From positions 1-43,591 of the forward strand of contig DWXY01000151.1 of assembly GCA_019118935.1 (NCBI GenBank): a stretch of 43,591 nucleotides of DNA, given 5' to 3'. Both the position numbers and the translations under genes were made by a program. Positions 34,804 to 43,591 of the stretch are shown piece by piece. The stretch is from Candidatus Oscillibacter pullicola. Its GTDB lineage: Bacteria; Bacillota; Clostridia; Oscillospirales; Oscillospiraceae. Below the pieces are notes generated by a model that worked only from the letters and a program-made list of their open reading frames with translations, did no database searches and was not told where the DNA came from. Each line of letters starts with the position of its first letter. The first letter of the stretch is position 1.

Positions 34804-35080
34804 GGCGGCAGATCGCCGCATCTACGGCGCGGTTCGGGGGTGTTCCGTCATCGGGGGACGCGGGCCGCCGGAGGAGCGGGGTAGATAGGAGATCAATTAG
34901 GAATTAGGAATGAAATTAGAAATTTTGCTGTCCGGCGGAGCCGGACCCATTCCAATCGTTCCGCCTGCGGCGGAACCCATCAACTCCTAACTCCTAATTC
35001 CCAACTCCACTCTCTACGCGTGCCTCCTCCAGGCGGCAGATTGCCGCCCCCACGGCGTGGTTCGGAAGCGTCCCCTCTGG
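34804..35080. repeat. Repeat island: 25-bp palindromic repeats flanking a MITE-like inverted repeat
   Basis: Direct repeats start at 34804 and 35032: the 25-bp cores (34804-34828, 35032-35056) differ at four positions and similarity extends about 20 bases further. Between them is a 105-bp inverted-repeat unit, arms 34895-34911 and 34983-34999 (15 of 17 pairing; the arm is built on aattagga), enclosing two perfect hairpins, 34930-34936/34940-34946 and 34958-34965/34969-34976. No gene is present. Confidence 0.75.
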
Positions 35081-35095
35081 GCCATATAAACGAAC

Positions 35096-35122
35096 AGGCG
35101 GCGGGCCGATGGCCCGCCGCCT
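35096..35122 (-). terminator. Hairpin terminator after rny
   Basis: Arms 35096-35107 and 35111-35122 pair over 12 bp (GC-rich, three-base loop), 12 bp after the rny stop. The minus-strand tail (tgttcgttta) is only moderately T-rich. Confidence 0.65.
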
Positions 35123-35134
35123 TGCTGCGTTTTC

Positions 35135-36682
35135 TTATTTCGCGTACTCGATGACCTTGGTCTCCCGCAGGACGTGGACCTTGATCTGACCGGGGTACTC
35201 CATTTCCTCCTCGATCTTCTTGGCCAGGTCCCGGGCCAGGATAACCATCTGGTCCTCGCTGACCTGCTCGGGCTTTACCATGACCCGCACCTCGCGGCCG
35301 GCCTGGATGGCGTAGGCCTTGTCCACGCCGGGATAGGAGCCGGTGATGGTCTCCAGCTGCTCCAGACGCTTGATGTAGTTCTCCAGGTTCTCCCGCCGGG
35401 CGCCGGGCCGGGCGGCGGAGATGGCGTCTGCCGCCTGCACCAGGCAGGCCACCACGGTCCGGGGCTCCACATCGTTGTGGTGGGCCTCGATGGCGTGGAT
35501 GATGTCCTCCCGCTCCTTGTACTTCCGGGCGAACTCCACACCCAGGGACACGTGGGTGCCCTCCAGCTCGTGATCCACGGCCTTGCCCAGGTCGTGGAGC
35601 AGGCCTGCCCGCTTGGCGGCCTGGACATCAGCGCCCAGCTCGGAGGCCATCATGCCGGCGATGTGGCTGACCTCGATGGAGTGCTGCAGGACGTTCTGGC
35701 CGTAGCTGGTCCGGTAGTGGAGGCGGCCCAGCATCTTCACCAGCTCCGGGTGCAGGTTCCGCACGCCGCACTCGAACACAGCGCGCTCGCCCTCGGCCTT
35801 GATGGTGTTCTCTACTTCCCGGCGGGCCTTCTCCACCATCTCCTCGATGTGGGTGGGATGGATGCGGCCGTCGGCGATCAGCTTCTCCAGCGCCAGGCGG
35901 GCGATCTCCCGCCGCACCGGCTCGAAGCAGGAGACGGTGATGGCCTCCGGCGTGTCGTCGATGATGAGATCCACACCCGTCAGGGTCTCGATGGTGCGGA
36001 TGTTGCGGCCCTCGCGGCCGATGATGCGGCCCTTCATCTCGTCATTGGGCAGGGGAACCACACTGACGGTCATTTCGGCCACCTGGTCGGCGGCGCACCG
36101 CTGGATGGCCTGGGCCACCACTTCCCGGGCGCGTGCCTCGCACTCTTCCTTCATCCGGGACTCGACCTCTTTGATCTTGAGGGCGGTCTCGTGGGTCACC
36201 TCGGCCTCCACCTGAGCGATCAGATAGGCCTTGGCCTCCTCGGCGGTGAAGCCGGAAATCCGCTCCAGCATCTCCGTCTGGCTGCGCTTGATGACTTTGA
36301 TCTCCTCGTTTTCCTTGTCGATGGCCGCGTGCTTCTGGGCCAGGGACTCCTCTCTCTTCTCCAGAGCCTCGGTCTTGCGGTCGAGGTTCTCTTCCTTCTG
36401 CTGCAGGCGGTTTTCCTGCCGCTGCAGGTCGGCTCTGCGCGACTTCTCTTCCTTCTCGTACTCGCTGCGGTTCTTCAAAATCTCTTCTTTGGCTTCCAGC
36501 AGTGCCTCTTTTTTCTTGGTCTCGGCGCTCTTGATGGCCTCGTTGATGATGCGCTTTCCCTCTTCTTCCGCGCTTGAGATTTCCTTTTCAGAAACGGTTT
36601 TCCGGTAGCGAATACCGAGGAAGAAGCAGATCACGCCGCCGACTGCCAGCCCGATCAGGGCGGCAACGACGTTTCCAATCAC
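35135..36682 (-). CDS. rny: Ribonuclease Y
   Basis: Membrane-bound endoribonuclease that initiates mRNA decay in Firmicutes. 515 residues: one N-terminal membrane helix (about 3-25), a long coiled coil rich in E/K/R (30-200), KH domain ([20 protein letters not shown]), and HD domain with metal site HDLGKA (residues about 360-365). The start is a GTG at 36682, 9 bases after an aggagg site; the protein then begins with its membrane helix as in other RNase Y. Its own promoter lies about 125 bp upstream. Confidence 0.96.
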   Translation of the reverse strand: MIGNVVAALIGLAVGGVICFFLGIRYRKTVSEKEISSAEEEGKRIINEAIKSAETKKKEALLEAKEEILKNRSEYEKEEKSRRADLQRQENRLQQKEENLDRKTEALEKREESLAQKHAAIDKENEEIKVIKRSQTEMLERISGFTAEEAKAYLIAQVEAEVTHETALKIKEVESRMKEECEARAREVVAQAIQRCAADQVAEMTVSVVPLPNDEMKGRIIGREGRNIRTIETLTGVDLIIDDTPEAITVSCFEPVRREIARLALEKLIADGRIHPTHIEEMVEKARREVENTIKAEGERAVFECGVRNLHPELVKMLGRLHYRTSYGQNVLQHSIEVSHIAGMMASELGADVQAAKRAGLLHDLGKAVDHELEGTHVSLGVEFARKYKEREDIIHAIEAHHNDVEPRTVVACLVQAADAISAARPGARRENLENYIKRLEQLETITGSYPGVDKAYAIQAGREVRVMVKPEQVSEDQMVILARDLAKKIEEEMEYPGQIKVHVLRETKVIEYAK

Positions 36683-36807
36683 GGTATCTTCTCCTCCTGT
36701 GTCCGGTATCCTGTGCGCTTTGGGTTTTATATGCAGGCCGCATGGGCCGCATGGTCAGAAAACAATCGGAAGGCCCCCCTGTCGCCTGCCGACAATTATC
36801 CGTTTTT

Positions 36808-36836
36808 AGTTTAATCGTTCTGCCCTCTTCTGTCAA
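36808..36836 (-). promoter_or_regulatory. rny promoter
   Basis: Minus strand: consensus -35 TTGACA (36836-36831), 17-bp spacer, -10 TAAACT (36813-36808), in an AT-rich patch. The leader to the GTG start is about 120 nt and contains no strong hairpin that I can see. Confidence 0.75.
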
Positions 36837-36920
36837 GGCAAATCTGTATATTTACCCAAATTCCGCCGAACGCTTTTGGAGTTTTTTACGAGGTCTGTCA
36901 GGTGTACCCCCGTATCTGGC

Positions 36921-36954
36921 CCGCCAGCTTTCCGCTGCAGCGGGAAGCTGGCGG
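36921..36954. terminator. Hairpin at the end of the amidase gene
   Basis: Arms 36921-36936 and 36939-36954 pair over 16 bp with one wobble and a two-base loop, 4 bp after the amidase stop. It lacks a T run on the minus strand, so termination is uncertain. Confidence 0.5.
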
Positions 36955-36958
36955 ATCC

Positions 36959-37699
36959 TCACGTATCGATGTATGCCGCGGCGGCGTAGCCCACCTGATC
37001 CCCGTAGTGCACCACGTACCAGCCGTTCCATTCGCCGTAGATGGTGACGGTGGCGCCGTTGGGGAGGTTGGCGATCACCTTGCCGGTGGAGGACGGATAG
37101 TCCCGCAGGTTCAGCGTGCCGTTGTTCACAGACACAGCGCCCTGTACCGGGTCCATGGGGTAGATGAAGGGCAGGCCGAAATACTCCGTCAGGCCCCGGG
37201 CGATCTGCTGGGCGATGGCGTCCCAGTGGCCCTCCAGCCAGGTGGCGTCGCTGTAATTGTCGTGGTAGCCGATCTCCAGCAGCACAGAGGGAAACCGGGG
37301 CTGGCGGACCTCTCCCAGCGAGGTGGTGGGGCGGGTGGTGACCTTGTTGGGCAGCGGGTAAATTTTCCGCAGCTCCTGGGCGATGAGCTCCGCGGCCCGT
37401 TGGCCGTTGACGCTGCCGGGGTAATAGAAGGCGATGATGCCCCGCTCCTCGCCGTAATGCCCCTCCGGGGCGGCGTTGGAGTGGAGCGCCAGATACAGGT
37501 CATACTCCCCCTGGTTGGCCTCCCGGATGGAGCTGCCGGCGGTCATCTCCGGCCGGTTGCGCTGGTACTGGATGCCGTTGGACAGCAGATAGGGCACCAG
37601 AGCATCTGCCAGCAGGTTCATGTTGTACTCTTCGGAGCCGCTTCCGGTGACGTACATGTTCCAGTCCTGAGTGGACGGGCTTAGATAGATCTTGGGCAT
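36959..37699 (-). CDS. N-acetylmuramoyl-L-alanine amidase with SH3b domain
   Basis: Cell-wall hydrolase cutting the amide bond between muramic acid and the stem peptide. 246 residues. An Amidase_3 fold covers residues 1-180 with zinc-ligand candidates in LYLALHSNAAP and the catalytic glutamate in SVLLEIGYHDN; a bacterial SH3 domain follows (about 188-246: TLNLRDYPSSTGKVIANLP). No signal peptide is present: the protein starts MPKIYLSPSTQDWN, so it may be released by lysis, exported by another route or act in the spore mother cell. A strong aggaggg site precedes ATG 37699. It is a single gene. Confidence 0.88.
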   Translation of the reverse strand: MPKIYLSPSTQDWNMYVTGSGSEEYNMNLLADALVPYLLSNGIQYQRNRPEMTAGSSIREANQGEYDLYLALHSNAAPEGHYGEERGIIAFYYPGSVNGQRAAELIAQELRKIYPLPNKVTTRPTTSLGEVRQPRFPSVLLEIGYHDNYSDATWLEGHWDAIAQQIARGLTEYFGLPFIYPMDPVQGAVSVNNGTLNLRDYPSSTGKVIANLPNGATVTIYGEWNGWYVVHYGDQVGYAAAAYIDT

Positions 37700-37746
37700 G
37701 GAATTGTCCCTCCTTTTTCCCAGTCTATGGCGTTTCCGGGAAAAAT

Positions 37747-37781
37747 GTGATACAATCGCTGCAAAGCAGCGATTGTATCAC
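37747..37781. repeat. 35-bp perfect palindromic hairpin in the divergent intergenic region
   Basis: Arms 37747-37762 and 37766-37781 pair over 16 bp without mismatch around AAA. Each arm contains a tacaat/attgta sequence. It lies 48 bp before the amidase start, so it could be an operator or end up in the 5' leader of the amidase mRNA. Confidence 0.85.
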
Positions 37782-37885
37782 TGGCATGGCGACCGGTTCC
37801 GCCGCGGTGCGGCGGGAGGACGCCCGCCATCACCGGGATCACGTCCCGGCTTGTCCACAGAGGATAATCACCAGAATCTATCAAA

Positions 37886-37913
37886 GTACCATGTCCGCTT
37901 GCGGGCATGGTAC
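37886..37913. repeat. 28-bp hairpin upstream of the methyltransferase remnant
   Basis: Arms 37886-37898 and 37901-37913, 13 bp with one wobble position and a two-base loop. It ends 38 bp before the start of the next gene. Confidence 0.75.
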
Positions 37914-37950
37914 ACTGGCCTGGAAATATCAGAGGGAAAGGAATCATGCC

Positions 37951-39179
37951 ATGAAAGCGGAACGGAATTACCCCAGGTACACCGTCACGGCCAAAGCGGA
38001 GGCCGCCATCCTCCGGGGCCATCCCTGGGTCTATGACGCGGAAATTACAGCCACAGAGGGACAGGCGGAAAACGGCGGCCTGGTGGACGTGGTCAGCAAA
38101 AAGGGCCGGTATCTGGGCACGGGCTTTTTGTCGGAGCGGTCCAAGATCCGGGTGCGGCTGGTGTCCCGCAACGCCAACGACCAGTTTGACGCCGCCTTCT
38201 GGCGCCGGAAGCTCCAGTGGGCCTGGGAGTACCGGAAGAGCGTCATGGCGCCGGAGGACCTGGACGCCTGCCGCATCATCTTCGGGGAGGCGGACGCCTT
38301 TCCCGGGCTGACGGTGGACAAGTTCCACAACCTGCTGTCCGTCCAGGTGCTGCCGTGGGCATGGAGCGGATCCAGGACATCCTGCTGCCGGCGCTGGCGG
38401 AGATCCTCCGGGCGGACGGGTTCCCGATCCGCGGGATCTTTCTCCGGAACGACGTGGCCCTGCGGGAGAAGGAGGGGCTGCCCCAGGGCAAGGGGTGGTT
38501 CCCTCTCCCCGGCGAGGCGGCGCCGGATTCTGCGGTGACGGAGATCACGGAGAACGGCGTGAAATATCTGGTGGACGTGGAGAACGGCCAGAAGACCGGG
38601 TTCTTCCTGGACCAGAAGTACAACCGCCGGGCGGTGGGGCGCATCGCCCGGGGCAAGACGGTGCTGGACTGCTTCACCCACACCGGATCCTTCGCTCTGA
38701 ACGCCGCGGCGGGCGGGGCGAAGCACGTCACCGCCGTGGATGTGTCGGAGTCCGCTGTGGAGATGGCCCGGGCCAACGCGGAGCGCAACGGCCTCACCGA
38801 CGTGGTGGACTGCGTGGCCGCCAACGTGTTCGACCTGCTGCCCGCGCTGGAGAAGGAGCCAAAGCGGTACGACTTCATCATCCTGGACCCGCCGGCCTTC
38901 ACCAAGTCCCGCAGGACCGTGGCCAACGCCATCAGCGGGTACAAGGAGATCAACTACCGGGCCATGCGCCTGCTGCCCCGGGGCGGTATTCTCGCCACCT
39001 GCTCCTGCTCCCACTTCGCCACGGAGGAGAAGTTCGTGGCCATGCTCCACAGCGCCGCCCGGGACGCCGGCGTGCAGCTGCGGCAGATCGAGGCCCGGCA
39101 GCAGTCCTGCGACCACCCCATCCTCTGGGGCGTGGAGGAGACGAATTATCTGAAGTTCTATCTGTTCCAGGTGGTATGA
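37951..39179 (+). pseudogene. RlmI-like class I SAM-dependent rRNA methyltransferase, frameshifted
   Basis: Homologue of the 23S rRNA cytosine-C5 methyltransferase family (RlmI/YccW). Reading starts at ATG 37951 (ribosome site agggaaagg) with a PUA-like domain (LRGHPWVYDAEI), continues to LTVDKFHNLLSVQVL, then loses frame near 38352 and resumes one base earlier in phase with GMERIQDILLPALAEILRAD. The rest is complete: GQKTGFFLDQKYNRR, SAM loop LDCFTHTGSFALNAA, DPPAFTKSRR and CSCSHF with the catalytic cysteine. Restoring one T between 38352 and 38353 gives VLSVGMER and a 409-residue product of normal size. So the defect is a single-base deletion, or a sequencing error. Both halves otherwise look functional. 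Confidence 0.85.
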
Positions 39180-39191
39180 GGAGGGATCACT

Positions 39192-39719
39192 ACGAAAGGC
39201 CAAATTCCATTTCAACTGCCGGACCCACTGCCGCCCCGGATTTGTCTGGATCTGCCCGAGTGGACCGGCAATGGGACCGGCGTCTTCGGCTGGGGCGGAA
39301 AAGCGCCGCAGCCTTCCCGGATCGAATGGGGTGGTATCGCCTTCTGGCCCTCTCCCCGGTCAGACCGGGCATAGCTGGAGCAGCTGGGCGCCCCCTGGGG
39401 CCTGTCCTTCTACATCGACGGCGATCCGGTGCCGGAGGTGCCCCTCTATCCCGTGCCCGGTCTGGAGGTCTTTGCCTGGGACGAGGGCGGCTGGCTGGGC
39501 TCCCTGGCCCGGAACGGCAGCCACCCCATGGTCTATCTCCGGCGGGACGGCGCCGTTTTCCAGGCGGCGGAGGATGTCTATGCCTTTGTCCAGCTGCTGC
39601 GGGATGGGACCGACTGGCGGGCTGGACTGGTCCCGGAGTCCGGCATTCAGGTCTACGCCTCCCGGGAGGACGCCGCCCGGGAGTGGTTTTTCCTGCGGCG
39701 GAAAGCATCGCCGCGGTAA
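39192..39719 (+). pseudogene. Unrecognised gene with in-frame amber stop and ACG start
   Basis: One frame reads coherently across 528 bases: KGQIPFQLPDPLPPRICLDL, then EWTGNGTGVFGWGG, and, after the stop, LEQLGAPWGLSFYIDGDPVP to WFFLRRKASPR. A TAG at 39372-39374 breaks it where context suggests a tryptophan (TGG) codon. The best start, ACG at 39192, sits 7 bases after a gaggaggg site where ATG would be expected. So both the start and one codon appear mutated. The 3' part might still be made from GTG 39429 (96 residues). No family recognised. It follows the damaged methyltransferase by 12 bp, so the two probably form one unit. Confidence 0.6.
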
Positions 39720-39737
39720 CCGTATCCTACCGGCGCA

Positions 39738-39771
39738 AACGGGCCGCCCCTTGCGGGGCGGCCCGTTTTTT
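39738..39771 (+). terminator. Intrinsic terminator
   Basis: Arms 39738-39750 and 39755-39767 (13 bp, GC-rich, four-base loop) followed by six Ts (39766-39771). It ends the plus-strand pair of damaged genes and faces the end of the SLH gene. Confidence 0.92.
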
Positions 39772-39827
39772 CATGGGACATATACCGTTTTCAGAGGAGG
39801 CTCTGTCCCGGATTTCAGCCGGTTCGC

Positions 39828-42074
39828 TCAGCCCACTTCCAGGAAGCGGACCACGCCCTGATACACATACAGCGTGGCGCTGTCTGCATAGGCTCTGGCC
39901 TCGGTGAGGGTGACCCAGCTCTTGGTCTGCGTGTTGTAGCAGGGGACGCTGGCGGGGACCGTGTAGGTCCGGCCGTTCACCGTGACGGCGCCCTTGCCGC
40001 TCCAGGCGGTGTTGGGCACGTTCCGCAGCTCGTCGGGATAGACCAGGCTGCCGATCCGCTGGGTGTTTCCGGAGGTGACGATGGTGATGCCCACGATGTC
40101 GCCGTTGCGGACCACATAACCGGTCTCAAAGGTGGCCGTGGTCTTGCCCGCGCCGTACTCCACGGAGAGCTGGGCATTGCCTTCCCGGTCGCCCTCTTCG
40201 TCATAGTTGGCGGTGTAGTGGGCGCGGCCGAAGATGTAGTCGCCGCCGATGGCGGAATTCAGCACGATGACCTTCACCCGGTCCGCCCAGTCGGTGCCGG
40301 CGTAGGTGATCTGGGAAGCGGGCACCCTGCCGTCCGTGATCTGAGACAGGCTGATGGCGGTGAGGCCGCTGCCGTCGTTCTGGAAGATGACCACATTGTC
40401 CGCCAGGTTCCGGCTGCCCAGCTTGCGCTCCGCCACATTCAGCTCGCCGGAGACACCGCCCGTCAGGCGGGTCAGGGACAGGCCGCCCTTCCGGCTGGAG
40501 GAGACCCGCACCAGCTGGCCGTTCAGCCGCTCCACATCGCTGGCAGAGAGGCTGACCGAGCCCTTCACCTGGATGCCGCAGAGCAGGTCCACCGTGGCGC
40601 TGCCGCTGGAGACCTCGGCGATGCCGATGGCGTTGCCGGTGGCAGTGTTGCCGCTGGCCGCCACCGCGCCGGCCACCTGATTGTCCTCAGTCAGAAGCAG
40701 GGTGATCTGGTCGCCGGGCTTGAACTGGGAGACCGTCTGCATAGCGGTGGGCAGCACGTTGAACTCATAGCCCAGGACCGTGATCTTCGTGGGCTCCTTG
40801 GGATTGGGATAGCAGTCCTCATAGTAGCCGGTGATCCGGGTGTCGCACACGCGGATGGAGTTGGTGGTGCTGGAATAGGTGGCCACGTCGTACTTGCGCA
40901 TATCCCCGGCGGTGGCGGGCAGGCCGTTCTTGTAGATGGCGTATCCGCTGGCCCCGCCGGCCAGAGAGCTGAAGCCCGAGGTGGACCCCTTCTCGTAGAC
41001 GATGACCGCCTCGTTGGACGTGGTCCCGCCGCCGCCGACGAACACATAGTCCACACCGCCGCCTGCATCCAGGTACAGTGTCAGGGAGGTGCCCGCGTTC
41101 AGCCAGGAGTAGACCTCGCTCCACACGGACTCCTTGCCGTTGTAGTAGACGCCGGTGTCGTTGTCCATAACGTACTTAGTGCCGGTGGTATCCGTCAGCT
41201 CCGTGGCCTTGGCCGTGGAGAGGACCACGACCTTGCTGCTGCCCACGGAATCCGGCACAAAGGTCAGAGCCTCATTGCCGCCCTTGCTGAGCAGCAGTGT
41301 CCCCTTGGTTCCGTTGAGCATGCCGTTGGAGACCTTGCCGTCCGCCAGGGAGTAAACCGCGCCGGAGGCCATCTGCAGCGCCGTTCCGGCGCCGCGCGGT
41401 CCGTCCGCCGTGGAGGAGACCAGCATCTGCCCCGTCCGGGTCTCGCCCAGTGTGGCGAGATAGCTGCCGCCCTCTTTCTTGTCCGCCCGCAGCAGATTCA
41501 AAAAGAGCTTGGCCGCCTGCCCGCGGGTCAGGCCCTCGTTTCCAGTGCCGCTGACACCGTCGGTCAGGCCGATGACAGCGGCTTCCGCCATATAGCTGTC
41601 CGGCCAGATGCCGCCGACGTCCTCGTCCTTGTAGCCCAGCATCCGCAGCAGGATGGTCACAGCCTGGCCCACGGTCACCGTGCGGTCAGGGTGGAATTTC
41701 CCGTCTGCGTAGCCAGAGATGATGTTTTTGCCCTTGGCGGCCATGTTGATATAGGGTGCCGCCCAATAGGAGGGCTTCACGTCTGAAAATACCGTGACGG
41801 TCCGGTAGCGTCCCAGCTCATTGCTGCCGTTCATGGCGTAGACCGCCATCTTGCAGAACTGCGCCCGGGTGAGGACGGTGCCGGGGCGGAAGGTCCCGTC
41901 CCCATAGCCGTCCAGCACGCCGAGCAGGCGCAGGGATTCCACCGCCACCGCCGTGCTCTTGTCCCCGATGTCGGAGAATGTGACCGCTGCGGTATTGGCC
42001 GCCCCTGCCGGCACCGCCAGCAGGGAAACCGCCATGCACACGGCCAGCAGGAATGTCATGATTCGTCTCTTCAT
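39828..42074 (-). CDS. SLH-domain surface protein
   Basis: A 748-residue secreted protein. Signal peptide with likely cleavage after PAGAA (residue 26). Three SLH repeats follow: about 31-82 (FSDIGDK ... YGDGTFRPGTVLTRAQFCKM), 95-150 (FSDVKPSYWAAPYINMAAKG) and 157-200 (WPDSYMAEAAVIGLTDG ... RGQAAKLF), which bind pyruvylated secondary wall polymer. The remaining 540 residues are a beta-rich, Ser/Thr/Gly/Val-rich region with no recognised domain. It lies 13 bp after the ABC permease gene, so it is probably cotranscribed with the exporter. Function of the C-terminal part is unknown. Confidence 0.9.
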   Translation of the reverse strand: MKRRIMTFLLAVCMAVSLLAVPAGAANTAAVTFSDIGDKSTAVAVESLRLLGVLDGYGDGTFRPGTVLTRAQFCKMAVYAMNGSNELGRYRTVTVFSDVKPSYWAAPYINMAAKGKNIISGYADGKFHPDRTVTVGQAVTILLRMLGYKDEDVGGIWPDSYMAEAAVIGLTDGVSGTGNEGLTRGQAAKLFLNLLRADKKEGGSYLATLGETRTGQMLVSSTADGPRGAGTALQMASGAVYSLADGKVSNGMLNGTKGTLLLSKGGNEALTFVPDSVGSSKVVVLSTAKATELTDTTGTKYVMDNDTGVYYNGKESVWSEVYSWLNAGTSLTLYLDAGGGVDYVFVGGGGTTSNEAVIVYEKGSTSGFSSLAGGASGYAIYKNGLPATAGDMRKYDVATYSSTTNSIRVCDTRITGYYEDCYPNPKEPTKITVLGYEFNVLPTAMQTVSQFKPGDQITLLLTEDNQVAGAVAASGNTATGNAIGIAEVSSGSATVDLLCGIQVKGSVSLSASDVERLNGQLVRVSSSRKGGLSLTRLTGGVSGELNVAERKLGSRNLADNVVIFQNDGSGLTAISLSQITDGRVPASQITYAGTDWADRVKVIVLNSAIGGDYIFGRAHYTANYDEEGDREGNAQLSVEYGAGKTTATFETGYVVRNGDIVGITIVTSGNTQRIGSLVYPDELRNVPNTAWSGKGAVTVNGRTYTVPASVPCYNTQTKSWVTLTEARAYADSATLYVYQGVVRFLEVG

Positions 42075-42087
42075 CAGTCTCTCCCTC

Positions 42088-43344
42088 TCATTCTGCCCGC
42101 AGCGCTTCCACGGGCTGGAGCCTGGCGGCCTTTGCCGCCGGATAAATGCCGAACAAAATTCCCAGCGCCACCGACAGCGTGAAGGCGCACAGGGTGATCC
42201 ACGCCGCCGGGTAGATGGTCATCTGGAACATCAGCCGTCCCACCAGCAGGCTGCCGCCGGTGCCGATGAGGATGCCGATGATGCCGCCGATGCCGCAGAG
42301 CATGGCCGCCTCGATGAGGAACTGGATGACGATGCTGCTCCGCTCGGCGCCGATGGCCCGACGGATGCCGATCTCCCGGGTCCGTTCGGTGACGGTCACC
42401 AGCATGATGTTCATGATGCCGATACCGCCCACCAGCAGGCTGATGGCGGCGATGCCGCCCAGGATCAGGGAGATCATGCCCATCTGCTTGTTCTGCTCCT
42501 GCTGCCAGGAGTTCTCCTGGTCCACACTATAACCGGCCGCATTGGGGTTGATCAGTCCCTTCAAAAAGCCGCCGATGCGGGAGCTGGCCTCCACCATGTC
42601 CTCGCTGCTGCGGGTCTTCACGATGAACTGCTCCGGAGCGGCGCCGCCCAGCGCCCGCCGGGCGGTGTAGGGCAGGATAATGACATTGTCGATCTGGCTG
42701 GAGGCCGCCGTCTCTCCGGACAACCGGGGCGCGTAGACCCCCACTACCTCGAACCCCTGCCCGTTGAGCTGCAGGGTTTTGCCCACCGGGTCCGCGGCAT
42801 CGAAGAAGATCCTGGCGGCCTGTGCCCCCAGGACGCACACCTGTTTATACCCCCGGATATCCAGCACAGACAGGTCCCGGCCCTTGGCCAGCGTCAGGTT
42901 GTTGCAGACGCTGTACTGGTCGCTGCCATAGTAGATGCTGGGCGGTGCGTCGCCGGTCAGATTGCCCTTGTCGTCATAGTTCCAGGTCATATTGGCGCTG
43001 CTCTTGGTGCCGTAGACCACCGTAGCATTGCAGTTGGCCTGGGGCGTCACGCCCAGCACATATTCACTGATGCTGTTGCAGTAGTCGTACAGTGCCGGAA
43101 AGTAGTCCTTTCCCACGCTGTTGCCCTCCTCGTCATACATATAGTTCCAGATGTTGACGGTGAGCTTGTTGCTGCCCATGGCCTCATACTGCTCCATGGT
43201 CTTTTCCGTATAGCCGTTGATGGCGGACACGATGGTCATCACCGCCGCGATGCCGATGATGATGCCCAGCATGGTCAGGGCGGACCGGCCCTTTTTGCCC
43301 CAGATGGACTTCCACGCCATCTTCACGGCCTGTTGGATATTCAA
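42088..43344 (-). CDS. ABC transporter permease, MacB/FtsX type
   Basis: Membrane subunit of a MacB-like exporter. 418 residues: membrane helix 1 at about 20-43 ([20 protein letters not shown]), a large extracytoplasmic MacB_PCD domain (about 45-285), then three membrane helices (about 288-315, 338-364, 375-405) with the conserved [14 protein letters not shown] coupling segment between. Its ATG overlaps the stop of the ATPase gene by 4 bases. Substrate unknown; families of this type export peptides, lipids or antibiotics, or transmit force across the membrane. Confidence 0.93.
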   Translation of the reverse strand: MNIQQAVKMAWKSIWGKKGRSALTMLGIIIGIAAVMTIVSAINGYTEKTMEQYEAMGSNKLTVNIWNYMYDEEGNSVGKDYFPALYDYCNSISEYVLGVTPQANCNATVVYGTKSSANMTWNYDDKGNLTGDAPPSIYYGSDQYSVCNNLTLAKGRDLSVLDIRGYKQVCVLGAQAARIFFDAADPVGKTLQLNGQGFEVVGVYAPRLSGETAASSQIDNVIILPYTARRALGGAAPEQFIVKTRSSEDMVEASSRIGGFLKGLINPNAAGYSVDQENSWQQEQNKQMGMISLILGGIAAISLLVGGIGIMNIMLVTVTERTREIGIRRAIGAERSSIVIQFLIEAAMLCGIGGIIGILIGTGGSLLVGRLMFQMTIYPAAWITLCAFTLSVALGILFGIYPAAKAARLQPVEALRAE

Positions 43345-43591
43345 AGCCAGTCCACCTCCTGTTCCCGGTCCTCGATGATTCTGCCGTCGGCCAGGCGGAC
43401 GACCCGCCGGGCCGTGGCGGCAATGCCGTTGTCATGGGTGATGAGAATGACTGTGCTGCCCTCCTTGTTCAGCTCCTGGAGGAATTTCAGCACCTCCTGG
43501 CCGGTGTGGGAGTCCAGTGCGCCGGTGGGCTCGTCGGCCATGATGATGGGAGGCTTGGTGGCGATGGCCCGGGCGATGGCTACCCGCTGCT
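43341..43591 (-). CDS. ABC transporter ATP-binding protein, MacB/LolD type (partial)
   Basis: Runs off the window end, so only the last 83 codons are visible: the end of the signature helix ([14 protein letters not shown]), Walker B with D-loop ([13 protein letters not shown]) and H-loop (ILITHD), then a C-terminal ADGRIIED stretch. It is the motor for the permease that follows with a 4-base overlap. Walker A is outside the window. Confidence 0.93.
   Translation of the reverse strand, partial: QRVAIARAIATKPPIIMADEPTGALDSHTGQEVLKFLQELNKEGSTVILITHDNGIAATARRVVRLADGRIIEDREQEVDWL

Noticed and set aside
39372..39374. TAG read through as an amino acid
   Set aside because: TAG recoding has no support elsewhere in the window and the same gene also lacks a normal start; mutation is simpler.

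Overview
The window is high-GC DNA from a low-GC-phylum relative: a spore-forming clostridial Firmicute, most likely in the Oscillospiraceae. Signs are the complete S10-spc-alpha ribosomal cluster in Firmicute order, an intact sigma-K gene with a pro-sequence, RNase Y, a Bacillus-type LexA with matching operators, a zinc-binding S14, an archaeal-type prolyl-tRNA synthetase and an SLH-domain protein. Family and genus are inferred from content only.

Layout. 1-671: the last 25 codons of what looks like a serine recombinase butt against the truncated remainder of an XRE/zinc-ribbon gene, the likely right edge of an integrated element. 671-2965: a small membrane protein, then pgsA and rimO on the minus strand. 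2966-3887 has no gene and holds a ~680-bp element with diverged terminal inverted repeats. 3888-7788: a minus-strand unit DUF1385 gene-prmC-recA-recX behind a promoter carrying a perfect LexA operator. 7800-11593: a lipoprotein-response regulator-histidine kinase unit whose regulator has a duplicated 3' end. 11720-13573: GIY-YIG protein, sigK, autoregulated lexA. 13653-15529: secG, polysaccharide deacetylase lipoprotein, two paralogous zinc-ribbon proteins.

15598-32064: the ribosomal cluster on the minus strand, rpsJ to rplQ, 30 protein genes plus rpoA, driven by a strong promoter 280 bp upstream of rpsJ. Two non-coding inserts of about 280-310 bp interrupt it (rpsJ/rplC and rpsN/rpsH). 32223-37699: proS, a lipoprotein, rny and an amidase, with a MITE-like repeat island. 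37951-39719: two consecutive damaged genes on the plus strand. 39828-43591: a minus-strand ABC exporter (ATPase, permease) and an SLH-domain surface protein, the ATPase running off the end.

The most distinctive theme outside the genes is a class of intergenic inserts made of several consecutive perfect hairpins (6567-6740, 9365-9521, 31210-31411, 34895-34999). They differ in sequence but share architecture, and two are bracketed by direct repeats about 225 bp apart. The other strong regulatory result is that SOS control of recA seems to be exercised from a promoter two genes upstream.
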